Below are positions 27,441 to 35,740 of a DNA stretch of 64,000 nucleotides, one piece after another. The stretch is from Nocardia testacea NBRC 100365. Its GTDB lineage: Bacteria; Actinomycetota; Actinomycetes; Mycobacteriales; Mycobacteriaceae. The position numbers and the translations under genes are program-made. Location: NCBI RefSeq assembly GCF_000308775.1, contig NZ_BAGJ01000272.1, positions 62,001-126,000 of the forward strand, read 5' to 3'. The notes under the pieces are model-generated. The model had not been told where the DNA came from. It saw nothing but the letters and a program-made list of their open reading frames with translations, and did no database searches. Each line of letters opens with the position of its first letter. Position 1 is the first letter of the stretch.

Positions 27441-29120
27441 TCATCGACCGGCGACTCCCGGCTCCGGTAGGAATCTCGCGCGGCCGTGGGTGTGGAATTC
27501 GCGTTCGAGCGCCTGCTCGTCCGCTGCGGTCAGCCGCACATACTCCGGTGCCCCGCGGCCCACCCGATGGAACACCGGTTCGTCCCCGCGCCACAACCGC
27601 GCCTGTAGTTCCCGCTTGAGCACCTTGTTCGACCCGGTGACCGGCAACCTCGCCGATACACGGACGAACCGGGGCGCCGACTTGGTGCCGAGATCGTCCT
27701 GATCGGCCAGGAACGCCGCGAACTCGGCGGGGTCGAAGCCGGAGACGTCGGCGACCTCGATCGCGGCCATCACCTGGTCCCCCGAACGCGGGTCGGGCAC
27801 CGCGTACACACCGGTCGCGATGATTTCCGGGTGCCGCCGCAGAATCCGCTCGATCAGCAATGCCGAGATGTTCTCCCCGTCCACGCGGATCCAGTCGCCC
27901 CGCCGACCGGCGAAGTAGAGGAACCCGGCGTCGTCGATATAGCCGAGATCGCCGGTCCAGTACCAGCCGTGCCGAATCCGCTCGGCCACCGCGGACTCGT
28001 TCTTGTAGTAGCCCTCGAAGCGTTTCGCGCCGCCCTTGTCGACCATCTCGCCGATGGCCTGGTCCGGATTGAGGACCCGGCCGTGCCGGTCGAGTTCCGC
28101 CCGGGCGCATTCGGCCAGGGTCTCCGGATGCACGACGGCGATGTCGTCGTGGGCCGGCCGGCCCAGCGCGCCCGCCGGTGTGTCCGGGTCGGGCTTCACC
28201 GATCCGGCGCCTTCGGACGAACCGTAGCCCTCCAGCAGCTCGGCCCCGAATCGGCGCGCGAACTCCACCCTGTCCTCCGGGGAGGCCTCCGTACCGAACC
28301 CGCGGACGAGAGTGTTGTCGATATCGTCGGGCCGCTCCGGGGTGGCCATCAGGTAGCTCAGCGCCTTGCCCACGTAGGTGAAGAAGGTGGCGCCGAAGAA
28401 CCGCACATCCGGCAGGAATCCGGAGGCGGAGAATTTCGGTGCCAGGCAGACGGTCGCGCCGTTGGCCAGGGCGGGCGCCCACAGCGCCATGAGCGCGTTG
28501 CCGTGGAACAGCGGCATACAGCAGTAGTCGACGTCGGACCGCACATGGCCGTATTTCTCCGTGTTCGCGTACGCGAGTCGCGCCAACCGGCCCTGGCTGC
28601 ACCGCACCGCCTTAGACGTACCGGTGGTGCCGGAGGTGAACAACAGCAAAAACAGCGCCGATTCGTCCACCACCGGGGCCGCGACAGGCTGCTCGACCCG
28701 GTGCGCGGCCACCCGGTCGAGGTAGGAGGGTGCGTCGACGAGGACGAAACGGTCCTCGCTCAGCCCGAGGTCGAGCTCACCGATCAGCGCCATGCCCGCC
28801 GAATCGGTGACGATCAATTGGCAGTCGACAAGGCGGATCTCGGCCTCGAGTTCGGCGCCGCGCCGGGTCGGGTTGATACCGGCGATCACCGCCCCGGTCA
28901 GTGCCGCGCCGCCGAGCCAGAACAAGAACTCGGGGGTGTTCTCGAGCAGCACTCCGATATGGAACGGACCGTCGACACGCAGTGAGGTGGCCAGGGCGCC
29001 GCGGGCCGCGCTCTCACGTACCGTCTCGTCCCAGGTCCAGTCCTGTTCCCGGGTGCGCACGCCCGGGTGGGTGTCGCCGAGACGATCGAGCAGCATCTCC
29101 GCTATGGTCGCGCGTTCCAA
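27441..29120 (-). CDS. acyl-CoA synthetase (FadD1/FadD17-like)
   Basis: About 559 residues of the ANL superfamily. The ATP motif FTSGTTGTSKAVR, the YGSSEG motif (A5), the WYWTGDLGYIDDAG motif (A7/A8) and a C-terminal Lys in NKVLKRELQ are all present, so it should be active. Similarity to mycobacterial FadD17 (GLNPVRRGAAL-like segment INPTRRGAEL) suggests fatty acid or sterol side-chain activation to acyl-CoA in the cytoplasm. TTG 29120 is preferred because AGGAG lies 5 bp upstream and the family starts here; ATG 29177 adds 19 residues. Divergent from a SnoaL-like gene. Confidence 0.88.
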   Translation of the reverse strand: MERATIAEMLLDRLGDTHPGVRTREQDWTWDETVRESAARGALATSLRVDGPFHIGVLLENTPEFLFWLGGAALTGAVIAGINPTRRGAELEAEIRLVDCQLIVTDSAGMALIGELDLGLSEDRFVLVDAPSYLDRVAAHRVEQPVAAPVVDESALFLLLFTSGTTGTSKAVRCSQGRLARLAYANTEKYGHVRSDVDYCCMPLFHGNALMALWAPALANGATVCLAPKFSASGFLPDVRFFGATFFTYVGKALSYLMATPERPDDIDNTLVRGFGTEASPEDRVEFARRFGAELLEGYGSSEGAGSVKPDPDTPAGALGRPAHDDIAVVHPETLAECARAELDRHGRVLNPDQAIGEMVDKGGAKRFEGYYKNESAVAERIRHGWYWTGDLGYIDDAGFLYFAGRRGDWIRVDGENISALLIERILRRHPEIIATGVYAVPDPRSGDQVMAAIEVADVSGFDPAEFAAFLADQDDLGTKSAPRFVRVSARLPVTGSNKVLKRELQARLWRGDEPVFHRVGRGAPEYVRLTAADEQALEREFHTHGRARFLPEPGVAGR

Positions 29121-29278
29121 CTCGGCTCCTGTCCTCGTATCGAATGCCGCCGCGTCCGGACGACCACTCGCCGGCATCTCCGTCCGACGCTAACCATCGC
29201 GGCGCCAGGATCGTCGGTACGGTCTCGGCCAGTGGAAAGGTGCCGCGCGCTCGCGGTGATCCGTGAGATCTTCTCCGC

Positions 29279-29764
29279 ATGGACCTCGAGCACACGATCA
29301 CCCGCCTGGCCGCGATCGAGGCGATCAGAGACCTGATCTTCGCCTATTCACATCTGATCGACCGGGGCGCGCTCGACGAGGTGGCGGAGCTGTTCGCGGA
29401 CGCGGCGTACGGCAGGTGCGACGGCGCGGGCGTCCCTATCGGCGAGCCGATCGTCGCGGACGCGCGGGCCGTCCTGGAGGCCAACCGCCGATTCATCAAG
29501 ATGCACGGCGACCCGGGGTCGCCGCGGACGAAACACCTCACCACGAACGTCCGGGTCCGGGTCGCGGACACCAACACCGAGGCGACCGCGCTGTCGTATG
29601 TGACCGTCGTACAGGCGGCCGGTGAGCTACCGCTGCAACCCATCCTCACCGGCCGCTACTTCGACGAGTTCGCCCGCGATGCCGGGGGCTGGCGGTTCAC
29701 CCGGCGCCTGTTCTGCATCGATCACACCGGCGATCTCGGTGAGCACGCGCGACGCGCACCGTGA
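29279..29764 (+). CDS. SnoaL-like (NTF2-fold) protein
   Basis: 161 residues of the NTF2 superfamily: helix-rich start AAIEAIRDLIFAYSHLIDRG, EVAELFADAAYG, and a beta-sheet with TKHLTTNVRV and a C-terminal RFTRRLFCIDHTG. Members include ring-hydroxylating small subunits, dehydratases and steroid isomerases. A proton-shuttling Asp/His pair could be Asp28 and His90, but this is not secure. It is divergent from the acyl-CoA synthetase and near a second NTF2-fold gene (30646), so both may serve one lipid-related pathway. Confidence 0.8.
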   Translation: MDLEHTITRLAAIEAIRDLIFAYSHLIDRGALDEVAELFADAAYGRCDGAGVPIGEPIVADARAVLEANRRFIKMHGDPGSPRTKHLTTNVRVRVADTNTEATALSYVTVVQAAGELPLQPILTGRYFDEFARDAGGWRFTRRLFCIDHTGDLGEHARRAP

Positions 29765-29847
29765 CCGGTCTGCCGGCGCGCATCCCGTGATCGACGGTCA
29801 CGGGTCGGGACCGGTCGGTTCCGGTATCCGGTCCGGACCGCCCGGCA

Positions 29848-30504
29848 CTAGCGCGGCCGGGCGACCGTCTTGTCGATGAACAGGCCTTCCACGGAGACGC
29901 AGAGCGTCCCGTCGGCGGTGCGGATCTCGCCGACCGAGTTGATCTTCACGCCCTCCCGCGAAACCATCCGGCCGCTCACCGTGAGTGGCACGAACAAGGG
30001 GGTCGGCCGGTGATACCGCACATTGAGCTGGGCGGTGGGCCCGTTGCATCCGGCCCACGTATTGGCCACTCCGAGAGTGTGATCGAGCAGTTGCGCGGCC
30101 ACTCCCCCGTGCACATGTCCCGGCGGGCCCTGGTAGGGGATGGTCAAGGTGACCACCCCGTCCACCGTTCCCTCCGCGCGGCCGGTGAGCACGAGCGGCG
30201 GCGCGAGAGCGTTCTCCGGGCCGGTGACCGGGTCGTGGCGGGTGACCCCCTCGCCGTGCCACATATCGACCAGCCGTTCGGCGACCGCCGGGGCGTGTTG
30301 CTCGAGATGGTCGGCGATACTGTCGAGTTCTTCGGCCACCCGATCGAGGTTCGCGTTCGCGCGGTCGGTACGCAGTAACGCGTCGACCACCCGCCGCGCC
30401 GCGGCGGTCGCGCGGTCGACGGGCGTATCCCCCGGCGCCGAGGTCAATACCGTGCCATCCGGGGAATCGCCCACCCTCGGACGAGCTTTCGGATCGTGGC
30501 TCAT
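29848..30504 (-). CDS. PaaI-family hotdog thioesterase
   Basis: 218 residues. An N-terminal helical part of about 90 residues precedes the hotdog domain with the PaaI motif PPGHVHGGVAAQLLDHTLG; the HGG with following Asp is the usual active site. Such enzymes hydrolyse aryl- or acyl-CoA thioesters. ATG 30504 has AGGGAGA 5 bp upstream; ORF starts further out reach into the divergent gene. Neighbours include an acyl-CoA synthetase, consistent with CoA-thioester metabolism. Confidence 0.85.
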   Translation of the reverse strand: MSHDPKARPRVGDSPDGTVLTSAPGDTPVDRATAAARRVVDALLRTDRANANLDRVAEELDSIADHLEQHAPAVAERLVDMWHGEGVTRHDPVTGPENALAPPLVLTGRAEGTVDGVVTLTIPYQGPPGHVHGGVAAQLLDHTLGVANTWAGCNGPTAQLNVRYHRPTPLFVPLTVSGRMVSREGVKINSVGEIRTADGTLCVSVEGLFIDKTVARPR

Positions 30505-30645
30505 CGAATCTCCCTGGCGGCGTCGGCGGGCGCCGGTCGATGTCTCGCGGCGTGGCCCGGAGGTTAGCGCTGCGTACCGCCGATGAGTGTGCCGGAGTCC
30601 CACCCACCGAGAGGAGCCTCCGATTCAGCAGTGACGCGCGCTGAG

Positions 30646-31122
30646 ATGGCAGGTATGGAACCTACCGACCGTCTTGCCGTGATCACGCTCGCGGCGCGCT
30701 ACGCGCAGGCCGTCGACCGCCGGGATCCCCCCGCGCTGATGGCACTGTTCGCGCCGGAGATGGTGCTGGTGTTGCCGGCCGAGATGAAGCGGACGGACGC
30801 GCCGCGCGAGTTGCGCGGCCGGGCACCGGTGGCCCGGGCGGTGGTGGAATCGGTATCGCACCTGGTGGCCACTCGGCACGTCGTCGAACAGCAGGTGCTC
30901 GATACCGCCACCGACCACGACGCACACGGTGAGACCTATTGCACGGCACACCACATCTACCCGCGCGGGGACGGCCACCGGGACCATCGCTTCGCCCTCC
31001 GATATCAGGACACCTTCCTCCGTACCGGGGGCGCCTGGTTGTTCTCCCGGCGGGAAATCGTGGTCGATTTCGCCGAGGACGTGCCGGTGCCCCGGTCGGC
31101 GCCGCGCGACACCACGAAGTGA
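30646..31122 (+). CDS. SnoaL-like (NTF2-fold) protein, probable
   Basis: About 158 residues: LAVITLAARYAQAVDRRD, LMALFAPEMVLVLP, HVVEQQVLDT, and GGAWLFSRREIVVDF are standard for SnoaL_4-type proteins. Function is unknown; the family includes hydroxylase small subunits and isomerases. The start is uncertain: ATG 30646 or 30655 fit the family, GTG 30631 and ATG 30583 are possible. It is divergent from the thioesterase. Confidence 0.75.
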   Translation: MAGMEPTDRLAVITLAARYAQAVDRRDPPALMALFAPEMVLVLPAEMKRTDAPRELRGRAPVARAVVESVSHLVATRHVVEQQVLDTATDHDAHGETYCTAHHIYPRGDGHRDHRFALRYQDTFLRTGGAWLFSRREIVVDFAEDVPVPRSAPRDTTK

Positions 31123-31141
31123 TCGTGGTGGAGCAGTGTCC

Positions 31142-31426
31142 TCAGGTGCCGAGCTGGGACAGGCCGAAGGCCGTCAGGAACCCGGCCACGGTGATCAACC
31201 CGATCCAGATATGAGCGTGTTCGAACGCTTCCGGGATCATGGTATCGGCGATCATCGCCAGGATCGCACCGGCGGCCAATGCGGTGATCGCGGCCAGCAC
31301 GGTGGCCGACGCACCACCGAGCAGACCGTAACCGGCCATCGCCGCCACGCCGCTGACCACCGCGATACCGGCCCACAGGGTGAATACGTACCCGGGGCCG
31401 CGGCCGGCGCGGCGCATTCCCGACAC
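31142..31426 (-). pseudogene. ZIP-family metal transporter, C-terminal remnant
   Basis: 94 codons equal to the C-terminal third of actinobacterial ZIP transporters: SGMRRAGRGPGYVFTLWAGI, then AGAILAMIADTMIPEAFEHA and FLTAFGLSQL. A whole protein has about 240 residues, and the first five helices with the metal-site His residues are gone. The upstream bases (31427-31590) do not encode the missing part in any frame. This is a 5'-truncated gene, unlikely to transport anything. Confidence 0.75.
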
Positions 31427-31591
31427 GCGCGAACCGTCTCCTCACACCCGGCGCCCGGGGCACCGGTCATCGAAACCCGGGCTACCCGCGACGGCCGCGG
31501 CGAAACGGGCAGCGGCCGGCGACCACTGCACGAGCGCACGAAACACCGTTTCCGGGAACGGTTTCGGCAGAACAGGCTCGGCCGGAGCAGT

Positions 31592-32110
31592 CTAGGCGGG
31601 GGCGACGGTGCGGCGCGGCCGGAAGACGGCCGGGGTCTCCACGTGCACCCAGCAGCCGCTCGCGCCGTCGCCCAGGGTGGTCAACGGCGGGGGCAGGAAC
31701 GACGGCGGAGCGAATCGCACATCGGTACGCCGCGTCGCCGTGCCGACCACGGCGGCCTGTTCGGGCCCGCTCCACTCGCTGACCCACAACCCGCCCACGA
31801 TCCGCACCGGGGGTGTCGTGCCGTCGGCGAGTGTGACCGTCACCCGGTCGCCCACGTACTCACCCCACACCACCCACCACCGACCCGGCGCATGGGCACT
31901 GATCGGCCCGGACACACCGACGGCCATATCCGCACGCCCCGACCACGGCCGCCACAGCAGTTCATCCGCTCCGGCCTCGGTCACGATCTCCCCGCCCGGC
32001 TGCGGCTGCGTCACCCGGAAACAGCGGTCGGTGCCGCGCCACTGTAATCGCGTCCCCGACAGCGGTAACACTTCCGATTCGAAGTCCGGCTCCTGATATC
32101 CGTTCGCCAT
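31592..32110 (-). CDS. hypothetical protein
   Basis: 172 residues. Rich in Trp and Gly (RLQWRGTDRCFRVTQ, GRWWVVWGEYVGDRVTV), with several short beta-strand-like stretches, no signal peptide and no membrane helix; it should be a soluble beta-rich protein. No family is recognised. ATG 32110 has AGGAG 5 bp upstream and is directly preceded by an in-frame GTG. It lies between two gene remnants. Confidence 0.65.
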   Translation of the reverse strand: MANGYQEPDFESEVLPLSGTRLQWRGTDRCFRVTQPQPGGEIVTEAGADELLWRPWSGRADMAVGVSGPISAHAPGRWWVVWGEYVGDRVTVTLADGTTPPVRIVGGLWVSEWSGPEQAAVVGTATRRTDVRFAPPSFLPPPLTTLGDGASGCWVHVETPAVFRPRRTVAPA

Positions 32111-32310
32111 CACGGCTCCTCACCATTGCGCTGCTCCGCTCCGGTACTGCGTCGGAGCGCCGACATCGGCCGTGCTACCCGCCGCACCTGTTACTAAACC
32201 GTGATCACGAAAAGCCCGGCCTCCGGCGCCGCGACCATCGGCAGCGGGGTCGCCGACGCGGTCACCGGACGGCAACAACGCCGGCGGCACAGGGGGCCGC
32301 ACCGCGGTGC

Positions 32311-32526
32311 TCAGTGTGGCCCGGCCCGCACCGCGAGCTCCACCGCGGTCGCCACACCCTCGGTCCAGGGCTCGCCGTGGCCCGGGAGCACCGACCGCGC
32401 TCCCGTATCGGCCAGCACGGCCAAGGCCATGGGACTGTCGGCGGTGGCCGCGCCCGCCACGATCTGCGGCCCTCTCCCGCCGGTATACGGATCCAGCATG
32501 ACCAGCGCGTCGCCGGAAAGGACCAC
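32311..32526 (-). pseudogene. metallo-beta-lactamase-fold hydrolase, C-terminal remnant
   Basis: 71 codons that match the end of MBL-fold hydrolases: VLSGDALVMLDPYTGG carries the Asp metal ligand, and SVLPGHGEPW the last His. The N-terminal half with the HxHxDH motif is absent. The fragment abuts the hemerythrin gene and is in frame with its stop (32587), with only about 20 unrelated codons between. It is a 5'-truncated remnant and cannot form a binuclear site. Confidence 0.7.
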
Positions 32527-32586
32527 CTCGCGGTAGCAGCGAACCAGCCCGTCGGCCGCCCGCGGAAGCCGGCGGCCGACGGGACT

Positions 32587-33174
32587 TCACGGAGTGGGCG
32601 GGTCGGCCGGTTCGTGCGCTTTCCGCCCGGTCGCCATATCGCGGAGTTTGTCCGTGGCGGCCGCCGCCTGCCCGGCGATCTTCTGGGCTCCGGGGCCGGA
32701 CGGGGTGTTCGGGTGGGGGCGGGTCGGTGCGTTCTTCTTGGCCGCCGCCATCCGCTCACCGAGATCGGCCATATCCTCGGGTGGCTCGATCGCGGCGAAC
32801 CGCGGCCACACCTGATTCTGCTCGTAGTCGATGTGCTCGCGCATCGCGACGAGGAAATCGGTCAGCGCCTGCTCGAATTCCGGGCTCCCGGCTTCGGAGT
32901 CCTCGATCTGCTGGAGCAGTTGTTTACCCGCTTCTTCCTGGTCGAGGCCGTGATCGGCGAGTTCGTCGCCCTCGGGCAGTGTTTTGCGGACCGCCGGCCA
33001 GAAGAACTGTTCCTCGACCGCTTCGTGCTGCGAGGCGGCGATCACCAGACTGGTGGCCAGTTGTTCGCGGTTGCGCACCTCGGTTTCGCTGGTGCCGCGG
33101 CCGCGTTCGAGTGATTCGATCATGCCGAGCACGCTTTCGTGGTCGGCACGCAGAAAAGTCAATGCGTCCATCAT
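32587..33174 (-). CDS. hemerythrin-domain protein
   Basis: 195 residues. The HHE-type four-helix bundle spans about 1-135 with iron ligands in RADHESV, ASQHEAVEEQFFWP, DHGLDQEE and REHIDYEQNQVWP. The last 50 residues are a Pro/Lys/Ala-rich tail. Such proteins bind di-iron and sense or scavenge O2, NO or peroxide in the cytoplasm. It lies 27 bp downstream of the Mn-catalase gene on the same strand, so the pair probably forms an oxidative-stress operon. Confidence 0.88.
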   Translation of the reverse strand: MMDALTFLRADHESVLGMIESLERGRGTSETEVRNREQLATSLVIAASQHEAVEEQFFWPAVRKTLPEGDELADHGLDQEEAGKQLLQQIEDSEAGSPEFEQALTDFLVAMREHIDYEQNQVWPRFAAIEPPEDMADLGERMAAAKKNAPTRPHPNTPSGPGAQKIAGQAAAATDKLRDMATGRKAHEPADPPTP

Positions 33175-33201
33175 CTGCTCCCTGGCCCCGCCGGAGTCGG
33201 T

Positions 33202-34092
33202 TCAGGCGGGCCCGTGTTGTTCGTGGGTGAACGGTTTGCTGCCCGCTACCGCGGGACTGCCCTCGGGGTTGGTCGCCGGGCCCTGGTTCTCCCGGTGCCC
33301 GGTGCCCAGCCAGTCACGCACCGGATCGGCGACGTATTCCCACTCCACGCCCGCCGGCCACGGTCCCTGCCCTTCGTTCCACGGTCCGCGGGCGCTTCCG
33401 TCGCCGTTGGACATGTTGAACGCCATGTTCTGGAAACGGTCGTCACCGGGCAGCGCGCCGGGCGGGAAATTGACCGGCAGTTCGTTGAGGGCGGCGGTGA
33501 ACTGCTGGAAGTGCGCCACCTCCCGGGACATCAGGAACGAGAGAGTGTCCTGGACGCCGGGGTCGTCGGTGAACTGCTTCAGGTATTCGTAGACGATCTT
33601 GGCGCGCGATTCCGCCGCGAGATTGCTGCGCAGATCCACCGACGGCTCACCGTTGGAGTTGACATAGGCCCCGGTCCAGGGCACTCCGGCGGAGTTGCCG
33701 ACATCGGGACCGCCACCGCGCAGCGCCAGGAACAGCGGATCCGTCGCCACCTGGTGGATCGCGTGTTCTTTCCCGTCGGCCGAGGCGACCACCGGCATCC
33801 AGTCGCAATGCTCGTTGGCCTGCTTGAGGTCGTCGTTGAGGCCGTCCAGGAGCATCGTGATCATATTGCCGACGATCTCGAGGTGGCTGAACTCCTCGGT
33901 CGCGATATCCATGAACAGGTCGTACATCTTCGGATGTTTGCGACGCAGTACGAAAGCCTGGCTGAAATACTGCATCGCGGCTTTGAGCTCACCGTTGGCA
34001 CCGCCGAACTGCTCCTGCAGCAGGGTGGCGAACCGCGGGTCCGGGCGCTCCACCCGCACCTCGAACTGCAGATCCTTGTTGTGGATGAACAC
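33202..34092 (-). CDS. manganese catalase
   Basis: 296 residues, the usual length. The dimanganese ligands lie in NGELKAAMQYFSQAF, ATEEFSHLEIVG and SREVAHFQQFT; the glycine-rich C-terminal part wraps the next subunit of the hexamer. It disproportionates H2O2 in the cytoplasm without heme. It is the first gene of the catalase-hemerythrin pair. ATG 34092 has GAGG upstream. Divergent from a small gene at 34408. Confidence 0.92.
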   Translation of the reverse strand: MFIHNKDLQFEVRVERPDPRFATLLQEQFGGANGELKAAMQYFSQAFVLRRKHPKMYDLFMDIATEEFSHLEIVGNMITMLLDGLNDDLKQANEHCDWMPVVASADGKEHAIHQVATDPLFLALRGGGPDVGNSAGVPWTGAYVNSNGEPSVDLRSNLAAESRAKIVYEYLKQFTDDPGVQDTLSFLMSREVAHFQQFTAALNELPVNFPPGALPGDDRFQNMAFNMSNGDGSARGPWNEGQGPWPAGVEWEYVADPVRDWLGTGHRENQGPATNPEGSPAVAGSKPFTHEQHGPA

Positions 34093-34407
34093 TCGCGCTC
34101 CTCATGGTCGGCGCCGTAGTCCGTGACGTCTACCCGGGACCGCGGCGGGGAAACAGCAAGGAAAAGCCGGAGAAATGGGCGGGGGCTCACTCGGCTGATC
34201 GACACACGGCATCCGCGATCCGAGTCGCCCGGCCGCCGGACCGGTGCGCACCCTCGAACTCGGCCGCATCGCATCCCTGAGCGCGATGCCCACCGTAGGC
34301 GAACTCGCACCACCGGGCGGGGAGATCGCGGGCGCGTGTTCGGCTCCGCCGCCGCGTTTCGGGTGGTCGGCACGGGTATCGCGACCGGACGGACGGAGGT
34401 GGCAACC
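34093..34407. other. intergenic promoter region, no gene seen
   Basis: 315 bp between the divergent Mn-catalase and the small gene at 34408. The open frames here are Arg/Pro-rich and not convincing. It should hold both promoters. No inverted repeat of more than 6-bp arms was noticed. Confidence 0.4.
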
Positions 34408-34563
34408 GTGGTGGACGAGTTCGGACCTCGGCGGACGGTGCCCGATGATCACGAGGAAGCGGTCGAGTGGCCGGATCCGAGCCGGTTGGACCCGTGGTGG
34501 CGGCGCAACATGGCCGGGCCCTTCGCGCGCCTCGGGCGGCTTCACCGGAGGCGGCGCGAGTAG
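34408..34563 (+). CDS. small hypothetical protein
   Basis: 51 residues: an acidic first half (DEFGPRRTVPDDHEEAVEWP), a Trp pair in RLDPWWRRN, and a basic end LGRLHRRRRE. GTG 34408 has GGAGGTG 7 bp upstream, a strong site for so short a frame. No family is recognised. It is divergent from the Mn-catalase operon. Confidence 0.5.
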   Translation: MVDEFGPRRTVPDDHEEAVEWPDPSRLDPWWRRNMAGPFARLGRLHRRRRE

Positions 34564-34623
34564 CAGTGGGCGAACCTGCCCTCTGGTGACAAGCGAGCGG
34601 AGACGGTCAGGCAATCGCCCGGT

Positions 34624-35574
34624 TCACCGGGCGCGGCACGAATACCGCGCGGGCGGGCGGTTCCCTGGATTCGGTGGGCGGATCGGCCGGGTCCGGGGCG
34701 GGAAGTCGGCCAGCCCATGATCATGCATGATCGGTATGCCGTAGCGGTGCTCGAAGGCGGTCCGCAGTTCCGGGCCGGTGTGCGCACGACTGCAGATGGC
34801 GATTCGCACCGACGAACCGCGCGACCGATTCCCCGCGGACAGCTCGGACAGTTGCCGGAACACGGGCGGGTTCGCCGCGAAACAGGTGGCGCGGGCGGCC
34901 TCGATCCGGTCGAAGAAGGTCGCGGGATCGAACGGGCCGGCGATGGTGGTGCAACCACCGGCCAGCAGCGGCGCCAGAACTCCCAGGGCGATGCCGTCGA
35001 CATGGCACAGCGGCTGGATCGTCAGACTATGGTCGGCGCCGGTGAACGCGAAGATCTCGATGGCCAAACGGCACAGCGCGTTGAGGTTCATATGGTCGAG
35101 GACCGCGATCTCGGCATCGGCACCGCCTCGCTCGACATGGAGCAGCAGTGCCGGTGCGTCGTCGCCGACCCGCGCCGGTTCGGCAGTGTCGGGTTCGGCC
35201 GCGGTGAGCCTGTCGGCGGCGACAACGGCTCGGCCCGGATGGGCACGGGCGAATTCGGGCGCGGCGACCAGCACCCGGGTGTTCGCCCGGTCCATGCGGC
35301 GGCCGGCTTCGTCGGCGGGTAGCGCCGGGTCGAGGGGGACGACAGCGGCACCGACGCGCCACGCGGCGAAGAGCGTGACGACGAAGGCGGCGGTGTCGGG
35401 TAGTACGACCGCGAGCACGTCGCCGGTCGATACACCGGCGGCGCGCAGTGAAGTAGTGGCCCGCCGCACGGCATCCACGAATGCGGCGTTGTCCAGTTCG
35501 ATGTTGTCATCGGTGACTGCCGCGGCACCGGGAGCGATGACCGCACGGCAGTCCGGGAGTACTGCAAGGTTCAT
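34624..35574 (-). pseudogene. AMP-dependent ligase-like gene, truncated and degenerate
   Basis: 316 codons that follow the N-terminal domain of acyl-CoA synthetases (GDVLAVVLPDTAAFVVTLFA, GAAVVPLDPALPADEAGRRM, LAGGCTTIAGPFDPATFFDR). The essential ATP motif TSGTTGxPK is replaced by an unrelated ERGGADAE stretch at about 148-155, and the frame stops soon after the A5 region (MHDHGLAD), so the rest of the N-terminal domain and the whole C-terminal lid are missing. It cannot be a functional ligase. The start (ATG 35574) still looks normal. It is divergent from the PucR regulator. Confidence 0.75.
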
Positions 35575-35740
35575 TCACGATCCTCGGGGCAGTGGTCCAG
35601 GTGTCGTGCGTCCACGGTAGGAATACCTGGTCGCCGGGTCGCCGTCGTGCGCCGATGAAGTCCGGGCCGGTCTTTGTCCCCGGAGAACAAGCGGATGGAC
35701 ACCTCGGGTGGGGAGACGGACCGGAGGTACGGTTGACGAT

